A stretch of 50,968 nucleotides of DNA from Hyphomicrobiales bacterium (GCA_900474095.1 UCOA01000136.1:1-50968); one strand, 5' to 3'. Shown: positions 10,166 to 19,578, counted from the stretch's first letter. Translations and numbers: made by a program. Notes: generated by a model from the sequence alone, not told the origin.

Positions 10166-10510
10166 ATGCAAGGCATTCTCTACGAAGAACCGACCGTTCT
10201 GCAGTTCGCGCTGGTCACCGTGGTGATGGGCGGATGGACGGCCTGGCGCACTGGAAAGAGCGCTGCCGAAGGTTGGAGCAAATACTCGACATTGATCACC
10301 TACACCCTACTTCTGGGTGTGGCGATCCGCTTTATCCATCATGCGCTTTTCAACGGCAGCATGTTGACTTTGCAGTACTATATCGTGGACACCGTCGTCC
10401 TTTTGTTGTTTGCTACGGCCGGCTATCGCTACTACCGCACGAAGCAGATGACCAACAATTACTACTGGCTCTATGAGAAGGCCTCGCCTTTCTCATGGAA
10501 GTCGAAATAA
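10166..10510 (+). CDS. Small integral membrane protein of the liv operon (DUF6867-like)
   Basis: Protein of 114 residues with about three hydrophobic segments: [36 protein letters not shown], and [19 protein letters not shown]. The C-terminus is charged. I believe this is the family now called DUF6867, found between the ATPase and binding-protein genes of rhizobial branched-chain amino acid operons; that name is from memory. The start at 10166 is chosen because GGGGAG (10153-10158) lies 7 bases upstream. An upstream in-frame start at 10130 lacks such a site. No function is known to me. Its fixed place suggests a role with the transporter. Confidence 0.8.
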   Translation: MQGILYEEPTVLQFALVTVVMGGWTAWRTGKSAAEGWSKYSTLITYTLLLGVAIRFIHHALFNGSMLTLQYYIVDTVVLLLFATAGYRYYRTKQMTNNYYWLYEKASPFSWKSK

Positions 10511-10632
10511 CAGAGGGAAACCCGTGGTGGCGCCGGGTGCGCCGCCTGCGGATACAAGAATACCGGCGCGATTATGGTGGGTATCGTGACCGGTTTAAAC
10601 GGCACCCGCTCAAATTTTTTGGGAGTAACAAG

Positions 10633-11751
10633 ATGAAGAAGTCACTTTTGTCGGCTGTTGCGCTGACCGCAATGGTCGCTTTCAGCGGCACCGCATGGGC
10701 TGACCTGCTGGTTGGTGTTGCCGGCCCGCTGACTGGACCGAACGCAGCTTTCGGCGCGCAGCTCCAGAAGGGTGCTGAGCAGGCCGCGGCTGACATCAAT
10801 GCTGCCGGCGGCATCAATGGCGAGCAGATCAAGGTCGTGCTCGGCGACGACGTTTCCGACCCGAAGCAGGGGGTTTCGGTTGCCAACAAGTTCGTTGCTG
10901 ACGGCGTCAAGTTCGTCATCGGCCACTTCAACTCGGGCGTTTCTATCCCGGCTTCGGAAGTCTACGCCGAAAACGGCATCCTGCAGATCACGCCTGCTTC
11001 CACCAACCCGACCTTCACCGAGCGCGGCCTGTGGAACACCTTCCGCACCTGCGGCCGTGACGACCAGCAGGGCGCCGTTGCCGGTGCCTACATCGCTGCA
11101 AACTTCAAGGACGCCAAGGTCGCCATCGTTCACGACAAGACACCTTACGGCCAGGGCCTCGCCGACCTGACCAGGGCTGCCATGAAGGAAGCCGGCGTGA
11201 CGGACGTCGTCTACGAAGGCATCACTGCTGGCGACAAGGACTTCTCGGCCCTGATCGCCAAGATGAAGGAAGCCGGCGTGTCGCTGGTTTACTACGGCGG
11301 TCTGCACACGGAAGCCGGCCTCATCATGCGCCAGATGGCTGACCAGGGCCTGAAGGCCACTGTCATGTCGGGCGACGGCATCGTTTCGAACGAACTTGCT
11401 TCGATCGCTGGCGACGCTGTCGACGGCACGCTGATGACGTTTGCTCCGGATCCGCGCAAGAACCCGGCTGCAAAGGAACTGGTTGAGAAGTTCCGCGCTG
11501 CCGGCTTCGAACCGGAAGCCTACACGCTGTACTCCTACGCCGCTCTGCAGGTCATCGCAGAAGCTGCCAAGACGACGGGCGGCAACGATCCGCAGGCTGT
11601 TGCCGAAAACATCAAGGGCAAGGGTCCATTCCACACCGTCATCGGCGAATTCGGCTATGACGACAAGGGCGACATCACCCGTCCGGACTACGTCATGTAC
11701 ACCTGGAAGAAGGGTGACGACGGCAAGTACAGCTACTTCCAGAACGAATAG
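10633..11751 (+). CDS. livJ: Branched-chain amino acid ABC transporter substrate-binding protein
   Basis: Periplasmic binding protein (372 residues) of the LivJ/BraC type. The signal peptide is [20 protein letters not shown] with cleavage probably after AWA. The mature part has the type I binding fold motifs [19 protein letters not shown] and the two-lobe pattern. The start at ATG 10633 is supported by GGGAGT at 10621-10626; longer readings lack a signal peptide at the N-terminus. It is the last gene of the operon and is followed by a strong terminator. A 122-base gap before it may hold an mRNA processing site or extra promoter, since binding proteins are usually made in excess. Confidence 0.95.
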   Translation: MKKSLLSAVALTAMVAFSGTAWADLLVGVAGPLTGPNAAFGAQLQKGAEQAAADINAAGGINGEQIKVVLGDDVSDPKQGVSVANKFVADGVKFVIGHFNSGVSIPASEVYAENGILQITPASTNPTFTERGLWNTFRTCGRDDQQGAVAGAYIAANFKDAKVAIVHDKTPYGQGLADLTRAAMKEAGVTDVVYEGITAGDKDFSALIAKMKEAGVSLVYYGGLHTEAGLIMRQMADQGLKATVMSGDGIVSNELASIAGDAVDGTLMTFAPDPRKNPAAKELVEKFRAAGFEPEAYTLYSYAALQVIAEAAKTTGGNDPQAVAENIKGKGPFHTVIGEFGYDDKGDITRPDYVMYTWKKGDDGKYSYFQNE

Positions 11752-11788
11752 TCGTTCCGGTCATATTGATTGGTCCATCTGGATCGCG

Positions 11789-11815
11789 AAAGGCCCGGCA
11801 TTGCCGGGCCTTTTT
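11789..11815 (+). terminator. Rho-independent terminator of the liv operon
   Basis: Perfect stem AAAGGCCCGGC / GCCGGGCCTTT (11789-11799 and 11803-11813) with loop ATT, running into a T tract. It lies 38 bases after the livJ stop. Confidence 0.93.
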
Positions 11816-11862
11816 GCATTTTCCCTTGTGATGAGCGCCGCGGGATACCGCGGGCCGCCTCG

Positions 11863-12312
11863 TTATCGTAGCAACGATGACCTCAACGTCGCGATCTCCA
11901 CCTTGAGCCGTGCCAACTCGTCCATCTCCAGACCACTCGCCTCGAGAATGCACGGCGGAATGGTTTTGGCTCGTTCCTGAAGCGCGCGTCCCGATGCCGT
12001 CAGTTGCACCCGCACCTGGCGCTCGTCGGTCTTGTCGCGGGTCCGCACGATAAGCCCGAAAGCTTCCAGGCGCTTCAGCACTGGCGTCAGCGTGCTCGAT
12101 TCCAGAAACAGCTTTTCACCGAGGCTTCCGACCGTCTGGTCATCCTGCTCCCAGAGCGTGATCATGGCGAGATATTGCGTGTAGGTGAGCCCGATCGCGT
12201 CCAGAAGCGGCTTGTAGACGCGATTGAGGGCGTGATGCGCAGAATAGATCGCGAAACAGAGGAAGTCGTCGAGTTTGGTTTTGTCTGCTTTATCGTCCAG
12301 TGCCTGATCCAT
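11863..12312 (-). CDS. ohrR: OhrR-type organic peroxide sensor, MarR family
   Basis: Cytoplasmic winged-helix repressor of 149 residues. Cys19, Tyr23 and Tyr33 have the same spacing as the reactive Cys and two Tyr of B. subtilis OhrR, and the context [10 protein letters not shown] fits. A second Cys at 121 suits the two-Cys class, which forms an intersubunit disulphide. The winged-helix region is [13 protein letters not shown] followed by [10 protein letters not shown]. Family members release DNA when oxidised by organic hydroperoxides. It is divergent from an exported hydrolase rather than from an ohr gene. GGAG precedes its ATG. Two perfect palindromes in the intergenic region are likely its operators. 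Confidence 0.88.
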   Translation of the reverse strand: MDQALDDKADKTKLDDFLCFAIYSAHHALNRVYKPLLDAIGLTYTQYLAMITLWEQDDQTVGSLGEKLFLESSTLTPVLKRLEAFGLIVRTRDKTDERQVRVQLTASGRALQERAKTIPPCILEASGLEMDELARLKVEIATLRSSLLR

Positions 12313-12353
12313 GTGCTCATCTCCTTTAGCCGTTGGTTATAAATAAATCGTTC

Positions 12354-12420
12354 GCGATTTAATCGCAAGCTATTGACACGAGAAAACTCATGGATTAAGC
12401 ATTGGCAACGATTTAATCGT
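12354..12420 (+). promoter_or_regulatory. Divergent promoter with two OhrR-like operators
   Basis: Two perfect 13-bp palindromes with the same core: GCGATTTAATCGC (12354-12366) and ACGATTTAATCGT (12408-12420). Between them is a perfect -35 hexamer TTGACA (12373-12378) pointing towards the hydrolase gene; no strong -10 follows. AT-rich palindromes of this size are typical of MarR/OhrR sites. Binding by the adjacent OhrR is inferred. Confidence 0.75.
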
Positions 12421-12489
12421 GCACAATGAAATTGCTGAAAACCACCACGCCGCCGAGTCCGGCATCGCAAAATCGAAAAGGAGAACGTC

Positions 12490-13485
12490 ATGTCCAACCC
12501 TCACGAACAGAATTTTTCCCGCCGCAATATCCTGCTTGCCGGCGTCGGCGGAGCAGGGATCGCCGCAGCTTCGGGCGTCCTGGCCGGCTCAACCGCGGTT
12601 GCGCAGGATCAGGCCGCATCGGCGGCCGCGAGCCAGGCTCCGGCAACGCGCAGCGTCAACACGATCACCACGCGCGACGGCGTCGAAATCTACTTCAAGG
12701 ACTGGGGTCCGAAGGATGGCCCTGTCGTCATTCTCAGCCACGGGTGGCCGCTTTCTTCCGACAGCTGGGAAGCCCAGGCACTGCATCTCGCCAGCAACGG
12801 ATTCCGCGTCATCACCCACGACCGTCGCGGCCACGGCCGCTCGTCCCAGCCATGGGATGGCAACGACATGGATCACTATGCCGATGACCTGGCCGACCTC
12901 ATCGAGGTTCTGGACTTGAAGAACGTTTCGCTGTTCGGCTTCTCCACCGGTGGCGGCGAGATCAGCCGCTATATCGGCCGCCACGGTACCAGCCGGGTCG
13001 CGAGGGCCGGCCTGATCGCCGCCGTACCGCCACTGATGCTGAAGACGGCTGCCAATCCCGGTGGCCTGCCGATCGAAGTCTTCGACGGCATCCGCGCCGC
13101 ATCGATCGCCGACCGCTCGCAGCTCTACAGGGATATCGCGTCCGGCCCGTTCTTCGGCTTCAACCGTCCCGGCGCCAAGGCCTCGCAGGGCATGATCGAC
13201 TCGTTCTGGCTGCAGGGCATGATGGCCGGCCACAAGAACACCTATGACTCGATCAAGGCGTTTTCGGAAACCGATTTCACCGAGGACCTGAAGAAGTTCG
13301 ACGTGCCGACGCTGATCGTCCATGGCGACGATGACCAGATCGTGCCGATCGAAGCCGCAGCCCGCGCTTCCAAGACGCTGGTGCCGCATGCCACGCTGAA
13401 GGTCTATGTCGGCGGGCCGCATGGCATTGCCGATACGCACAAGCAGCAGCTTAACGATGACATGCTCGCTTTTCTGAAGAGCTGA
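12490..13485 (+). CDS. Tat-exported alpha/beta hydrolase (non-heme chloroperoxidase-like)
   Basis: Protein of 331 residues. The N-terminus has a twin-arginine signal (SRRNILLAG, then a hydrophobic stretch and AVAQ, cleavage near residue 39). The alpha/beta hydrolase fold follows, with oxyanion motif HGWP (84-87), nucleophile Ser152 in GFSTGGG, acid Asp near 280-282 in HGDDDQIVP, and His311 in GGPHG. Such proteins act as esterases or perhydrolases. AAGGAG is placed 6-7 bases before the ATG. The divergent ohrR and shared palindromes suggest control by organic peroxides, so an esterase acting on peroxidised or toxic esters in the periplasm is plausible. The substrate is unknown. Confidence 0.88.
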   Translation: MSNPHEQNFSRRNILLAGVGGAGIAAASGVLAGSTAVAQDQAASAAASQAPATRSVNTITTRDGVEIYFKDWGPKDGPVVILSHGWPLSSDSWEAQALHLASNGFRVITHDRRGHGRSSQPWDGNDMDHYADDLADLIEVLDLKNVSLFGFSTGGGEISRYIGRHGTSRVARAGLIAAVPPLMLKTAANPGGLPIEVFDGIRAASIADRSQLYRDIASGPFFGFNRPGAKASQGMIDSFWLQGMMAGHKNTYDSIKAFSETDFTEDLKKFDVPTLIVHGDDDQIVPIEAAARASKTLVPHATLKVYVGGPHGIADTHKQQLNDDMLAFLKS

Positions 13486-13608
13486 CCGGAACCGTTCGGG
13501 GCGCCATTTGGGCGCCTCGAACTGCATAGCTGTTTCAACCGAATGGCCGCTGGTTTGCGGCCGTTCCTGTGTTAAGTGTCTGCTTCAGATGTTAGTCAGG
13601 AGCAGCCG

Positions 13609-14583
13609 ATGACCCGGAAGCCACGCATTCTCGTCACCCGCCGCTGGCCCGAGGCAGTGGAGCGCGTTCTGGCCGAACGGTTCGATGCGTCGTTCAATGC
13701 CTCGGATATTGCCATGGATTCGGCAGCACTTGTCCAAGCGCTCCGGTCTTTCGATGCCGTCCTCCCGACTGTCTCTGACAGGCTTGGCGCATCGCTTTTC
13801 GAGGACAAGGATATCCGCGCAAAAATTCTCGGAAATTTTGGCGTCGGTTACAATCACATCGACATCGCCGCCGCCGAGGCGCGCGGCATTGTGGTCACCA
13901 ACACGCCGGGCGTGCTTACCGATTGCACGGCCGATATCGCCATGTCGCTGCTGCTGACCGTTGCGCGCCGGGCAGGCGAGGGGGAACGCGAGGTCCGCTC
14001 GGGGCAATGGATGGGCTGGCGGCCGACGCATTTGATCGGAACCAAGGTGACCGGCAAGACGCTCGGGATTATCGGCTTCGGCCGGATCGGCAAGGCCATG
14101 GCAAAACGCTGCCATTTCGGCTTCGACATGGACGTGGTTTTCTACAACAGATCGAAAATCGATATTGCGGAAGCATCGCGGCTTGGCGCGCGGCAGCTCG
14201 AAACCGTCGAGGAGGTGCTGGCCGCCGCCGATTTCGTCTCGTTGCATTGCCCGGGCGGCGGCGGAAACCGACACCTGATCAATGCGCAACGTCTGGCCAT
14301 GATGAAACCAGAAGCGTTTCTGATCAATACTGCGCGCGGCGATGTCGTCGACGAAATCGCCCTGGTCGAAGCCCTGGAAACGGGCGTCATCCGCGGGGCC
14401 GGGCTTGATGTCTTCGAGGTCGAGCCCACGGTTCCCGAACGGCTGCGCGTTCTGGACAATGTCGTGCTCCTGCCGCACCTCGGCAGCGCGACGGAAGAGA
14501 CGCGCACGGCGATGGGCATGAAAGTCGTCGAGAACGTCACTGCGTTCTTCGAAGGCCGGCCGCCTCCGGATCGCGTCGCATAA
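13609..14583 (+). CDS. D-2-hydroxyacid dehydrogenase (glyoxylate/hydroxypyruvate reductase type)
   Basis: NAD(P)H-dependent reductase of 324 residues. The Rossmann motif is GIIGFGRIGKAMAKR; the catalytic Arg, Glu and His are in NTARGDVVDE, VFEVEP and LPHLGSAT. The pattern NFGVGYNHIDI fits glyoxylate or hydroxypyruvate reductases of the GyaR/GhrB group. The ATG at 13609 is preferred over a GTG at 13576 because AGGAG (13599-13603) sits in good register. It stands alone between the hydrolase and a gene-free stretch. 14584-14876 (293 bases) holds no gene, only a small hairpin GTTGC/GCAAC near 14615-14630. Confidence 0.9.
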   Translation: MTRKPRILVTRRWPEAVERVLAERFDASFNASDIAMDSAALVQALRSFDAVLPTVSDRLGASLFEDKDIRAKILGNFGVGYNHIDIAAAEARGIVVTNTPGVLTDCTADIAMSLLLTVARRAGEGEREVRSGQWMGWRPTHLIGTKVTGKTLGIIGFGRIGKAMAKRCHFGFDMDVVFYNRSKIDIAEASRLGARQLETVEEVLAAADFVSLHCPGGGGNRHLINAQRLAMMKPEAFLINTARGDVVDEIALVEALETGVIRGAGLDVFEVEPTVPERLRVLDNVVLLPHLGSATEETRTAMGMKVVENVTAFFEGRPPPDRVA

Positions 14584-14876
14584 GCCTCTGACTTCCAAAG
14601 ACTAAATATTAGCATGTTGCCATATTGCAACGTGGAGTGTTTGTCGATGGCCACCGATTGCTGATCCGGGAAAATCGGCAGATAATGCTTAAATATAAGG
14701 CAAGCTGGCGCTTCACCCAGGGGTTGTAGGGAGCGCCACGTCCAGGAACGGACGCCGGGACCCGGATGGGACCGTGCTGATGTCGGGCGTCGGCGGAGTT
14801 TGCCGGCGTCAGCCGGTATGCGGGAAGAAACGCTTCAAGGGCGGGAACAGCAGTGGTCCCAAACCAGGAGATCTTC

Positions 14877-15269
14877 ATGCGCTTCTCAAAGGTAGCCTAC
14901 CGTCCAATCACCGATGGACATGTTTCGGTTGCGATCCCGGTCCTTCAGGAAAAACGGCACTATCTGATCTGGCTGATACCGCCCCTCATCGTCGCCGGTC
15001 TTTGGCCAGCTGTCGGCAAGGCGCATGATGCTCCGTCCGGCTGGAGCTATCCGTTCACATGCTGCTCCAACCAGGATTGCCGACCGGTCGCCACCAAGGC
15101 GATCAGCGAGAAGCCGCAAGGTTATGTCATCAATGTCACCGGTGAGGTCGTTCCCTACGCGGATACGCGCGTCCGGTCCTCGCCGGACGGCGAATTTCAC
15201 TGGTGCTCGGTCGCGGGTGAGGCAAGGAGCCGAACCCTCTGTCTCTTCGTGCCGCCGCGCTCCTTCTGA
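14877..15269 (+). CDS. Small exported Cys-containing protein, function unknown
   Basis: Protein of 130 residues. A charged N-terminus is followed by one hydrophobic segment LIWLIPPLIVAGLWPAVG (about residues 34-51) that may be an uncleaved anchor or a long signal. The exported part has FTCCSNQDCRPV, then HWCSV and TLCLFVPP, so five Cys that could form disulphides. I know similar alphaproteobacterial proteins only as hypotheticals. AGGAG at 14866-14870 fixes the start. It ends six bases from the convergent response regulator gene, with no terminator visible between. Confidence 0.75.
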   Translation: MRFSKVAYRPITDGHVSVAIPVLQEKRHYLIWLIPPLIVAGLWPAVGKAHDAPSGWSYPFTCCSNQDCRPVATKAISEKPQGYVINVTGEVVPYADTRVRSSPDGEFHWCSVAGEARSRTLCLFVPPRSF

Positions 15270-15275
15270 AGCCGC

Positions 15276-16196
15276 CTAGACTTCACGCAAAGCGTTCGCC
15301 GCCTTGACCGCGGCGGATGCGCGGTTTTCGACGCCGAGCTTCACATAGATCTGTTCCAGGTGCTTGTTGACCGTGCGGGCGCTCAATCCCAGGATTTCGC
15401 CGATGTCGCGGTTCGACTTGCCCTTGGCGATCCAGAGCAGCACCTGAGCCTCGCGCACCGTCAGCGAAAAATTCTGGCGGAGAATGTCGTCGTCGCTGGT
15501 CTGGCTGACGCCGGTGAGGCGGAAGAGGAATTCGTCGCCGCCGATGGCACCAAGATAGGCAAGCTGCAAGACTGGTTGCCCATGCTGGTGGATCATCAGC
15601 GGCTCCTTGGAGACGCCGTGTTTTTCGCGCTCCTCCAGCCATGCGCGGATATAGTCGGCGAGCGTCTCCAGCCCATCATCCCGGCCCGTCGCGGCATTGA
15701 CCAGCCGTGTCGCCTGCGGCGTCGACCACTGGATGCTGCCGGTACCACGCACGGCAAGCAGGTGCCGCCCGGCCGCGTCCAGTGCCACGCGCGCGCTTTG
15801 CGCCGAACGCGCGTTGGCAAGGTGCACGCGGATACGGGCGCGCAGTTCATCGATGTTGATGGGCTTCGAAAGATAATCGACACCGCCGGATTCCAGCGCG
15901 TGGACGATATGCTCGGTTTCCGTCAGTCCGGTCATGAAGATCACCGGCACCTGGGCAATGCCGGGATTGGCCTTGAGGCTGCGGCAGGTGTCGAAACCGT
16001 CCATGCCCGGCATGACCGCATCCATCAGGATGATATCCGGTGTGATACGATCGACGACGTTGATCGCAGCCTTGCCGGATGTGGCGATCAGTACCGAGAA
16101 GCCGGATTGTTCGAGCGCATCGGTGAGGAAGCCCAGCGTTTCCGGAGAATCATCCACGATGAGCACGATATCACGTGGATGGGCTGCTTCATTCAC
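15276..16196 (-). CDS. Response regulator with LuxR-type DNA-binding domain
   Basis: 306 residues. The N-terminal receiver (about 8-125) has the acidic pair in IVDDS, phosphoacceptor Asp59 in LMDAVMPGMDG and Lys in YLSKP. A middle region of about 110 residues, which I do not recognise, separates it from a C-terminal LuxR/GerE helix-turn-helix (LTVREAQVLLWIAKGKSNRD, about 240-300). The start is a GTG at 16196 that overlaps the stop of the upstream hybrid kinase by 8 bases, so the two are translated together and surely act as a pair. Likely target: the urt genes across the divergent intergenic region (inference). Confidence 0.92.
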   Translation of the reverse strand: MNEAAHPRDIVLIVDDSPETLGFLTDALEQSGFSVLIATSGKAAINVVDRITPDIILMDAVMPGMDGFDTCRSLKANPGIAQVPVIFMTGLTETEHIVHALESGGVDYLSKPINIDELRARIRVHLANARSAQSARVALDAAGRHLLAVRGTGSIQWSTPQATRLVNAATGRDDGLETLADYIRAWLEEREKHGVSKEPLMIHQHGQPVLQLAYLGAIGGDEFLFRLTGVSQTSDDDILRQNFSLTVREAQVLLWIAKGKSNRDIGEILGLSARTVNKHLEQIYVKLGVENRASAAVKAANALREV

Positions 16197-19100
16197 CGGC
16201 GGCTCTCCCTTGTTTGTTTATGCTCTGGAGGAAATCCGCGTAGCCGGCAAGGTCGAAAGCCTGAACATAGGTCTTGACAGCTTCGGTAAAGGGCTGATTT
16301 TCCTCGAAGCGCGCGAGATCGGCGAGCTTCGCCTCGATGCCGCGAACATAGCCGATTTCACCCAGCCGGATCAGTTCCTCGATATGGGCAACACCGGGCG
16401 TCCTGACCTCGGCCTTGACGTGTGGCTTTGGCGGCGGTGCAGCGGTATCGCTATAGTCCCATTCGAGGGCCAGATGGACGGCCAGCTTGTCTTGCAACTG
16501 ACGGATATCGAAGGGCTTGGTCAGAGTATCGTTGTGGCCGGTATGGGCATCGGCTTCCGTACCGTCGCCGATATTGGCCGAAAGCATGATCACCGGCGCC
16601 GTCTGTCCGTGCTCGCGCAGACGGGTGACCAGTTGCCAGCCATTCATGCCGGGCATCGAAATGTCGATCAGGAAGAGATCGGGTTGGACGCCCGCGATCA
16701 GCGTCAGGCATTCCGTGCCGCCTGCTGCCGTCAGTACGACGAAATCGAGCGGCATCAGCACCTCGCGCATCAGGTCGCGGTGATCCTCGTTGTCATCGAC
16801 GACGACGATCGTGCGGCGTGGGCCGGCATAACCGGCGATCTTGCGCACCGAGGGCAGGGAAGCGGTCGGCCGGTTGATCGCTGAGAGCATCAGGCGGACA
16901 CGGAAGGTCGAGCCCTTGTCGCGTTCGCTGTCGACGACGATCTCGCCACCGAGCGTCTGGGTCAGAAGACGGGTGATGGTGAGCCCCAGCCCAAGGCCGG
17001 GCATCGGCCGGACATGTTCGGCCTCGCCGCGCTGGAAGGGCTCGAAAATGCGCGGCAGGTCTGTCTGTGAAATGCCGCGACCGGTGTCGGAGACGGTGAA
17101 GGTCGCAACCTGGCTGCGATAGGCGACGTCGAAGCGGATTGTGCCGCTGTCGGTGAATTTGATGGCGTTGGAGAGCAGGTTGACGAGGATCTGGCGCAGC
17201 CGCTTCTCGTCGGCGCGGACATATTGCGGCAGGGTGCCTGCCCGCTTGTGCTCGAAGACCACGCCCTTGGCCTGCGCCTGCGGGCGGAACATGTCGGTGA
17301 CCTGGTCGAGGAAGTCCTGGATGTTGATCTCGTTCGAATAGACCTGCAGACGGCCGGCCTCGATCTTGGAAATATCGAGCAGCCCGTCGATCAGGCCCGA
17401 CAGATGATCGGCGCTGCGCTTGATCACCTTGATCGCCGATTGACGCGGTGCCGGAATGGTTTCGTCGCGTTCGAGGATCTGCGCATAGCCGAGAACGGCG
17501 TTGAGCGGCGTTCTCAGCTCGTGGCTGAGACCCACTACATAGCGGCTCTTGGCGCGGTTGGCGGCCTCCGCCGTCTCCTTGGCATATTGCAGGGCTGCAT
17601 CGGTCTTCTTATGGGCGGCGATCTCCTTCAGGAGCAGCGTGTTCTGACGCGAGGATTCCTCTTCCGCCACCAGCCGGCTGTCATGCGCCAGCACATAGAA
17701 CCAGCAGACGATGCCGGTGACGACGGCAAAGACGAAGAAGACCACGCCGATCGTCCGGTTGATGACCGATGCGGTCTGCGGCGATGCGCTGCCGGTCTGG
17801 TGGGCGATCATCGCCAGGATGATGCCGATGCCGGCGACGGACAGGACGACGGCGATACCGTATCGTCCGAGACGGGTGGAGAGCGTTTCGGTGACCTTTT
17901 TCGGCAGCAGGGCCTTGGCGACAACGGCGGTCTGCGCATTGAAGGTCGCATGCGGTTTGCACATGTCGTGGCAGCGGCTGTCGAGCGAGCAGCAGAGAGA
18001 ACAGATCGGCGCGGAATAGGCCGGGCACCAGGCCATGTCCTCTGGCTCGAACGGATGTTCGCAGATCGAGCAGGTGACGGTCGAGAGCTTCTTCCAGTTC
18101 TGGCGCGGCTTGCGGGCGAGATAGTATTTGCCCTGGGTCGCCCAGGCGATGGCGGGAGAGGCGATGAAGGCGGTGATCAGCGCGATATAGGGCGCCAATG
18201 ATGATGCCATCGCGCCAAGCAGACCGAAATGGGCGGTGAGGGCGATCAAGGCCGACAGCGCCATGGCGCCGACGCCAACCGGATTGACGTCATAGAGATG
18301 GGCGCGCTTGAACTCGATATTCGGCGGTGCCAGACCCAGCGGCTTGTTGACGAAGAGATCGGCCGAGATGGTACAGAGCCATGACATTGCGATGATCGAG
18401 AAGATGCCGAGTGTTTCCTCCAGCAGCTTGTAAATGCCCAGTTCCATCAACAGAAGCGCGATCGCGACGTTGAACATCAGCCAGACGACGCGGCCGGGAT
18501 GGCTGTGGGTAAGGCGCGAGAAGAAGTTGGACCATGCGAGCGAGCCCGCATAGGCGTTCATCACGTTGATTTTCAGCTGCGAAACCACCACGAAGGCCGC
18601 CATCAGGAGAAGCGCCGCATTGTGCCATGGGATCATGTAGCCGAAGGCGGTCAGATACATGTGCGCCGGGTCGGCGGCATCCTCGACCGGAACGCCGGCG
18701 CTGAGGCACAGCACGACGAGAAACGACCCGGCGAGCAGTTTTGGCGCGCCGACGATCACCCAGCCGGAGCCGGCCAGAAACACGGCAATCCGATGATGCA
18801 GCTTGCGCTGCCCCTCCGGCGGCAGGAAGCGCAGGAAGTCCACCTGCTCGCCGATCTGCGCCATCAGGGCGAGAATGACGGCGGAGGCCGCCCCGAACTC
18901 GGCAAGCGAAAATGGCGCCACGGAGCCGGGCGCGCCAGCTGTCTTGTGGGCGCCGGCAAAGGCGAGCCAGAGGTCGAACTTGCTCCAGTCGGCGAGCGCA
19001 ATGAAGATGAAGGGCGCGATGTTGAGGACGATCCAGAATGGCTGGGTGATCAGCTGGAACCTGCTGATCAGCCGAACGCCATGTGTCACCAGCGGAATGA

Positions 19101-19578
19101 CCATGACGGCGCTGATGATATAGCCGATCCAGACGGGAATACCGAGCGCCATTTCCAGTGCCGCCGACATGATCGAGGCCTCGATGGCAAAGAGCATGAA
19201 GGTGAAGCTCGCATAGATCAGCGAGGTGATGGTCGAGCCGATATAGCCGAAGCTTGCGCCGCGCGTCAGTAGATCGATATCGACGCCATGGCGGATGGCG
19301 TAGCGGCTGATCGGCAGGCCGACACAAAGCATGACAATGCTGGCGGCAAGGATGGCGATGACGGCGTTGGTCGTGCCGTAGGACAAGGTTATGGCCCCGC
19401 CGATCGCCTCCAGCGCCAGGAAGGAGATAGCCCCGATCGCCGTCTGCGAAATGCGCTGCGAGGAGAATTGCCGGGCACTCTTGGGTGTGAAACGCAGCGC
19501 GTAGTCTTCCAGCGTCTGGTTGGCGACCCAGCGATTATATTCGCGCCGGACCGGAATGATGCGCTGGCGGGCTGTCAT
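16189..19578 (-). CDS. NCS1 permease-histidine kinase hybrid sensor
   Basis: 1129 residues. Order: NCS1-type (purine, cytosine or allantoin family) permease with about 12 membrane segments (40-485); Cys cluster C503-x2-C506, C518, C526-x2-C529-C530, C536, C540, probably binding zinc; two more membrane segments (572-630); coiled linker; HisKA with His686 in SHELRTPLNAVLGYAQ; HATPase with N box around Asn804, G1 at DTGRG (831) and G2 at GLGLGL (861); receiver with Asp972 in LIDISMPGM; and a tail of about 85 residues that may be another phosphotransfer or helical module. It resembles in plan the SLC5-kinase fusions CbrA and CrbS, but with an NCS1 transporter. It is divergent from urtA, so a urea, purine or allantoin-related ligand is likely (inference). 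Confidence 0.93.
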   Translation of the reverse strand: MTARQRIIPVRREYNRWVANQTLEDYALRFTPKSARQFSSQRISQTAIGAISFLALEAIGGAITLSYGTTNAVIAILAASIVMLCVGLPISRYAIRHGVDIDLLTRGASFGYIGSTITSLIYASFTFMLFAIEASIMSAALEMALGIPVWIGYIISAVMVIPLVTHGVRLISRFQLITQPFWIVLNIAPFIFIALADWSKFDLWLAFAGAHKTAGAPGSVAPFSLAEFGAASAVILALMAQIGEQVDFLRFLPPEGQRKLHHRIAVFLAGSGWVIVGAPKLLAGSFLVVLCLSAGVPVEDAADPAHMYLTAFGYMIPWHNAALLLMAAFVVVSQLKINVMNAYAGSLAWSNFFSRLTHSHPGRVVWLMFNVAIALLLMELGIYKLLEETLGIFSIIAMSWLCTISADLFVNKPLGLAPPNIEFKRAHLYDVNPVGVGAMALSALIALTAHFGLLGAMASSLAPYIALITAFIASPAIAWATQGKYYLARKPRQNWKKLSTVTCSICEHPFEPEDMAWCPAYSAPICSLCCSLDSRCHDMCKPHATFNAQTAVVAKALLPKKVTETLSTRLGRYGIAVVLSVAGIGIILAMIAHQTGSASPQTASVINRTIGVVFFVFAVVTGIVCWFYVLAHDSRLVAEEESSRQNTLLLKEIAAHKKTDAALQYAKETAEAANRAKSRYVVGLSHELRTPLNAVLGYAQILERDETIPAPRQSAIKVIKRSADHLSGLIDGLLDISKIEAGRLQVYSNEINIQDFLDQVTDMFRPQAQAKGVVFEHKRAGTLPQYVRADEKRLRQILVNLLSNAIKFTDSGTIRFDVAYRSQVATFTVSDTGRGISQTDLPRIFEPFQRGEAEHVRPMPGLGLGLTITRLLTQTLGGEIVVDSERDKGSTFRVRLMLSAINRPTASLPSVRKIAGYAGPRRTIVVVDDNEDHRDLMREVLMPLDFVVLTAAGGTECLTLIAGVQPDLFLIDISMPGMNGWQLVTRLREHGQTAPVIMLSANIGDGTEADAHTGHNDTLTKPFDIRQLQDKLAVHLALEWDYSDTAAPPPKPHVKAEVRTPGVAHIEELIRLGEIGYVRGIEAKLADLARFEENQPFTEAVKTYVQAFDLAGYADFLQSINKQGRAAGE

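Noticed and set aside
10495..10632. Upstream extension of livJ by 46 codons
   Set aside because: It would bury the signal peptide; GGGAGT lies directly before ATG 10633.
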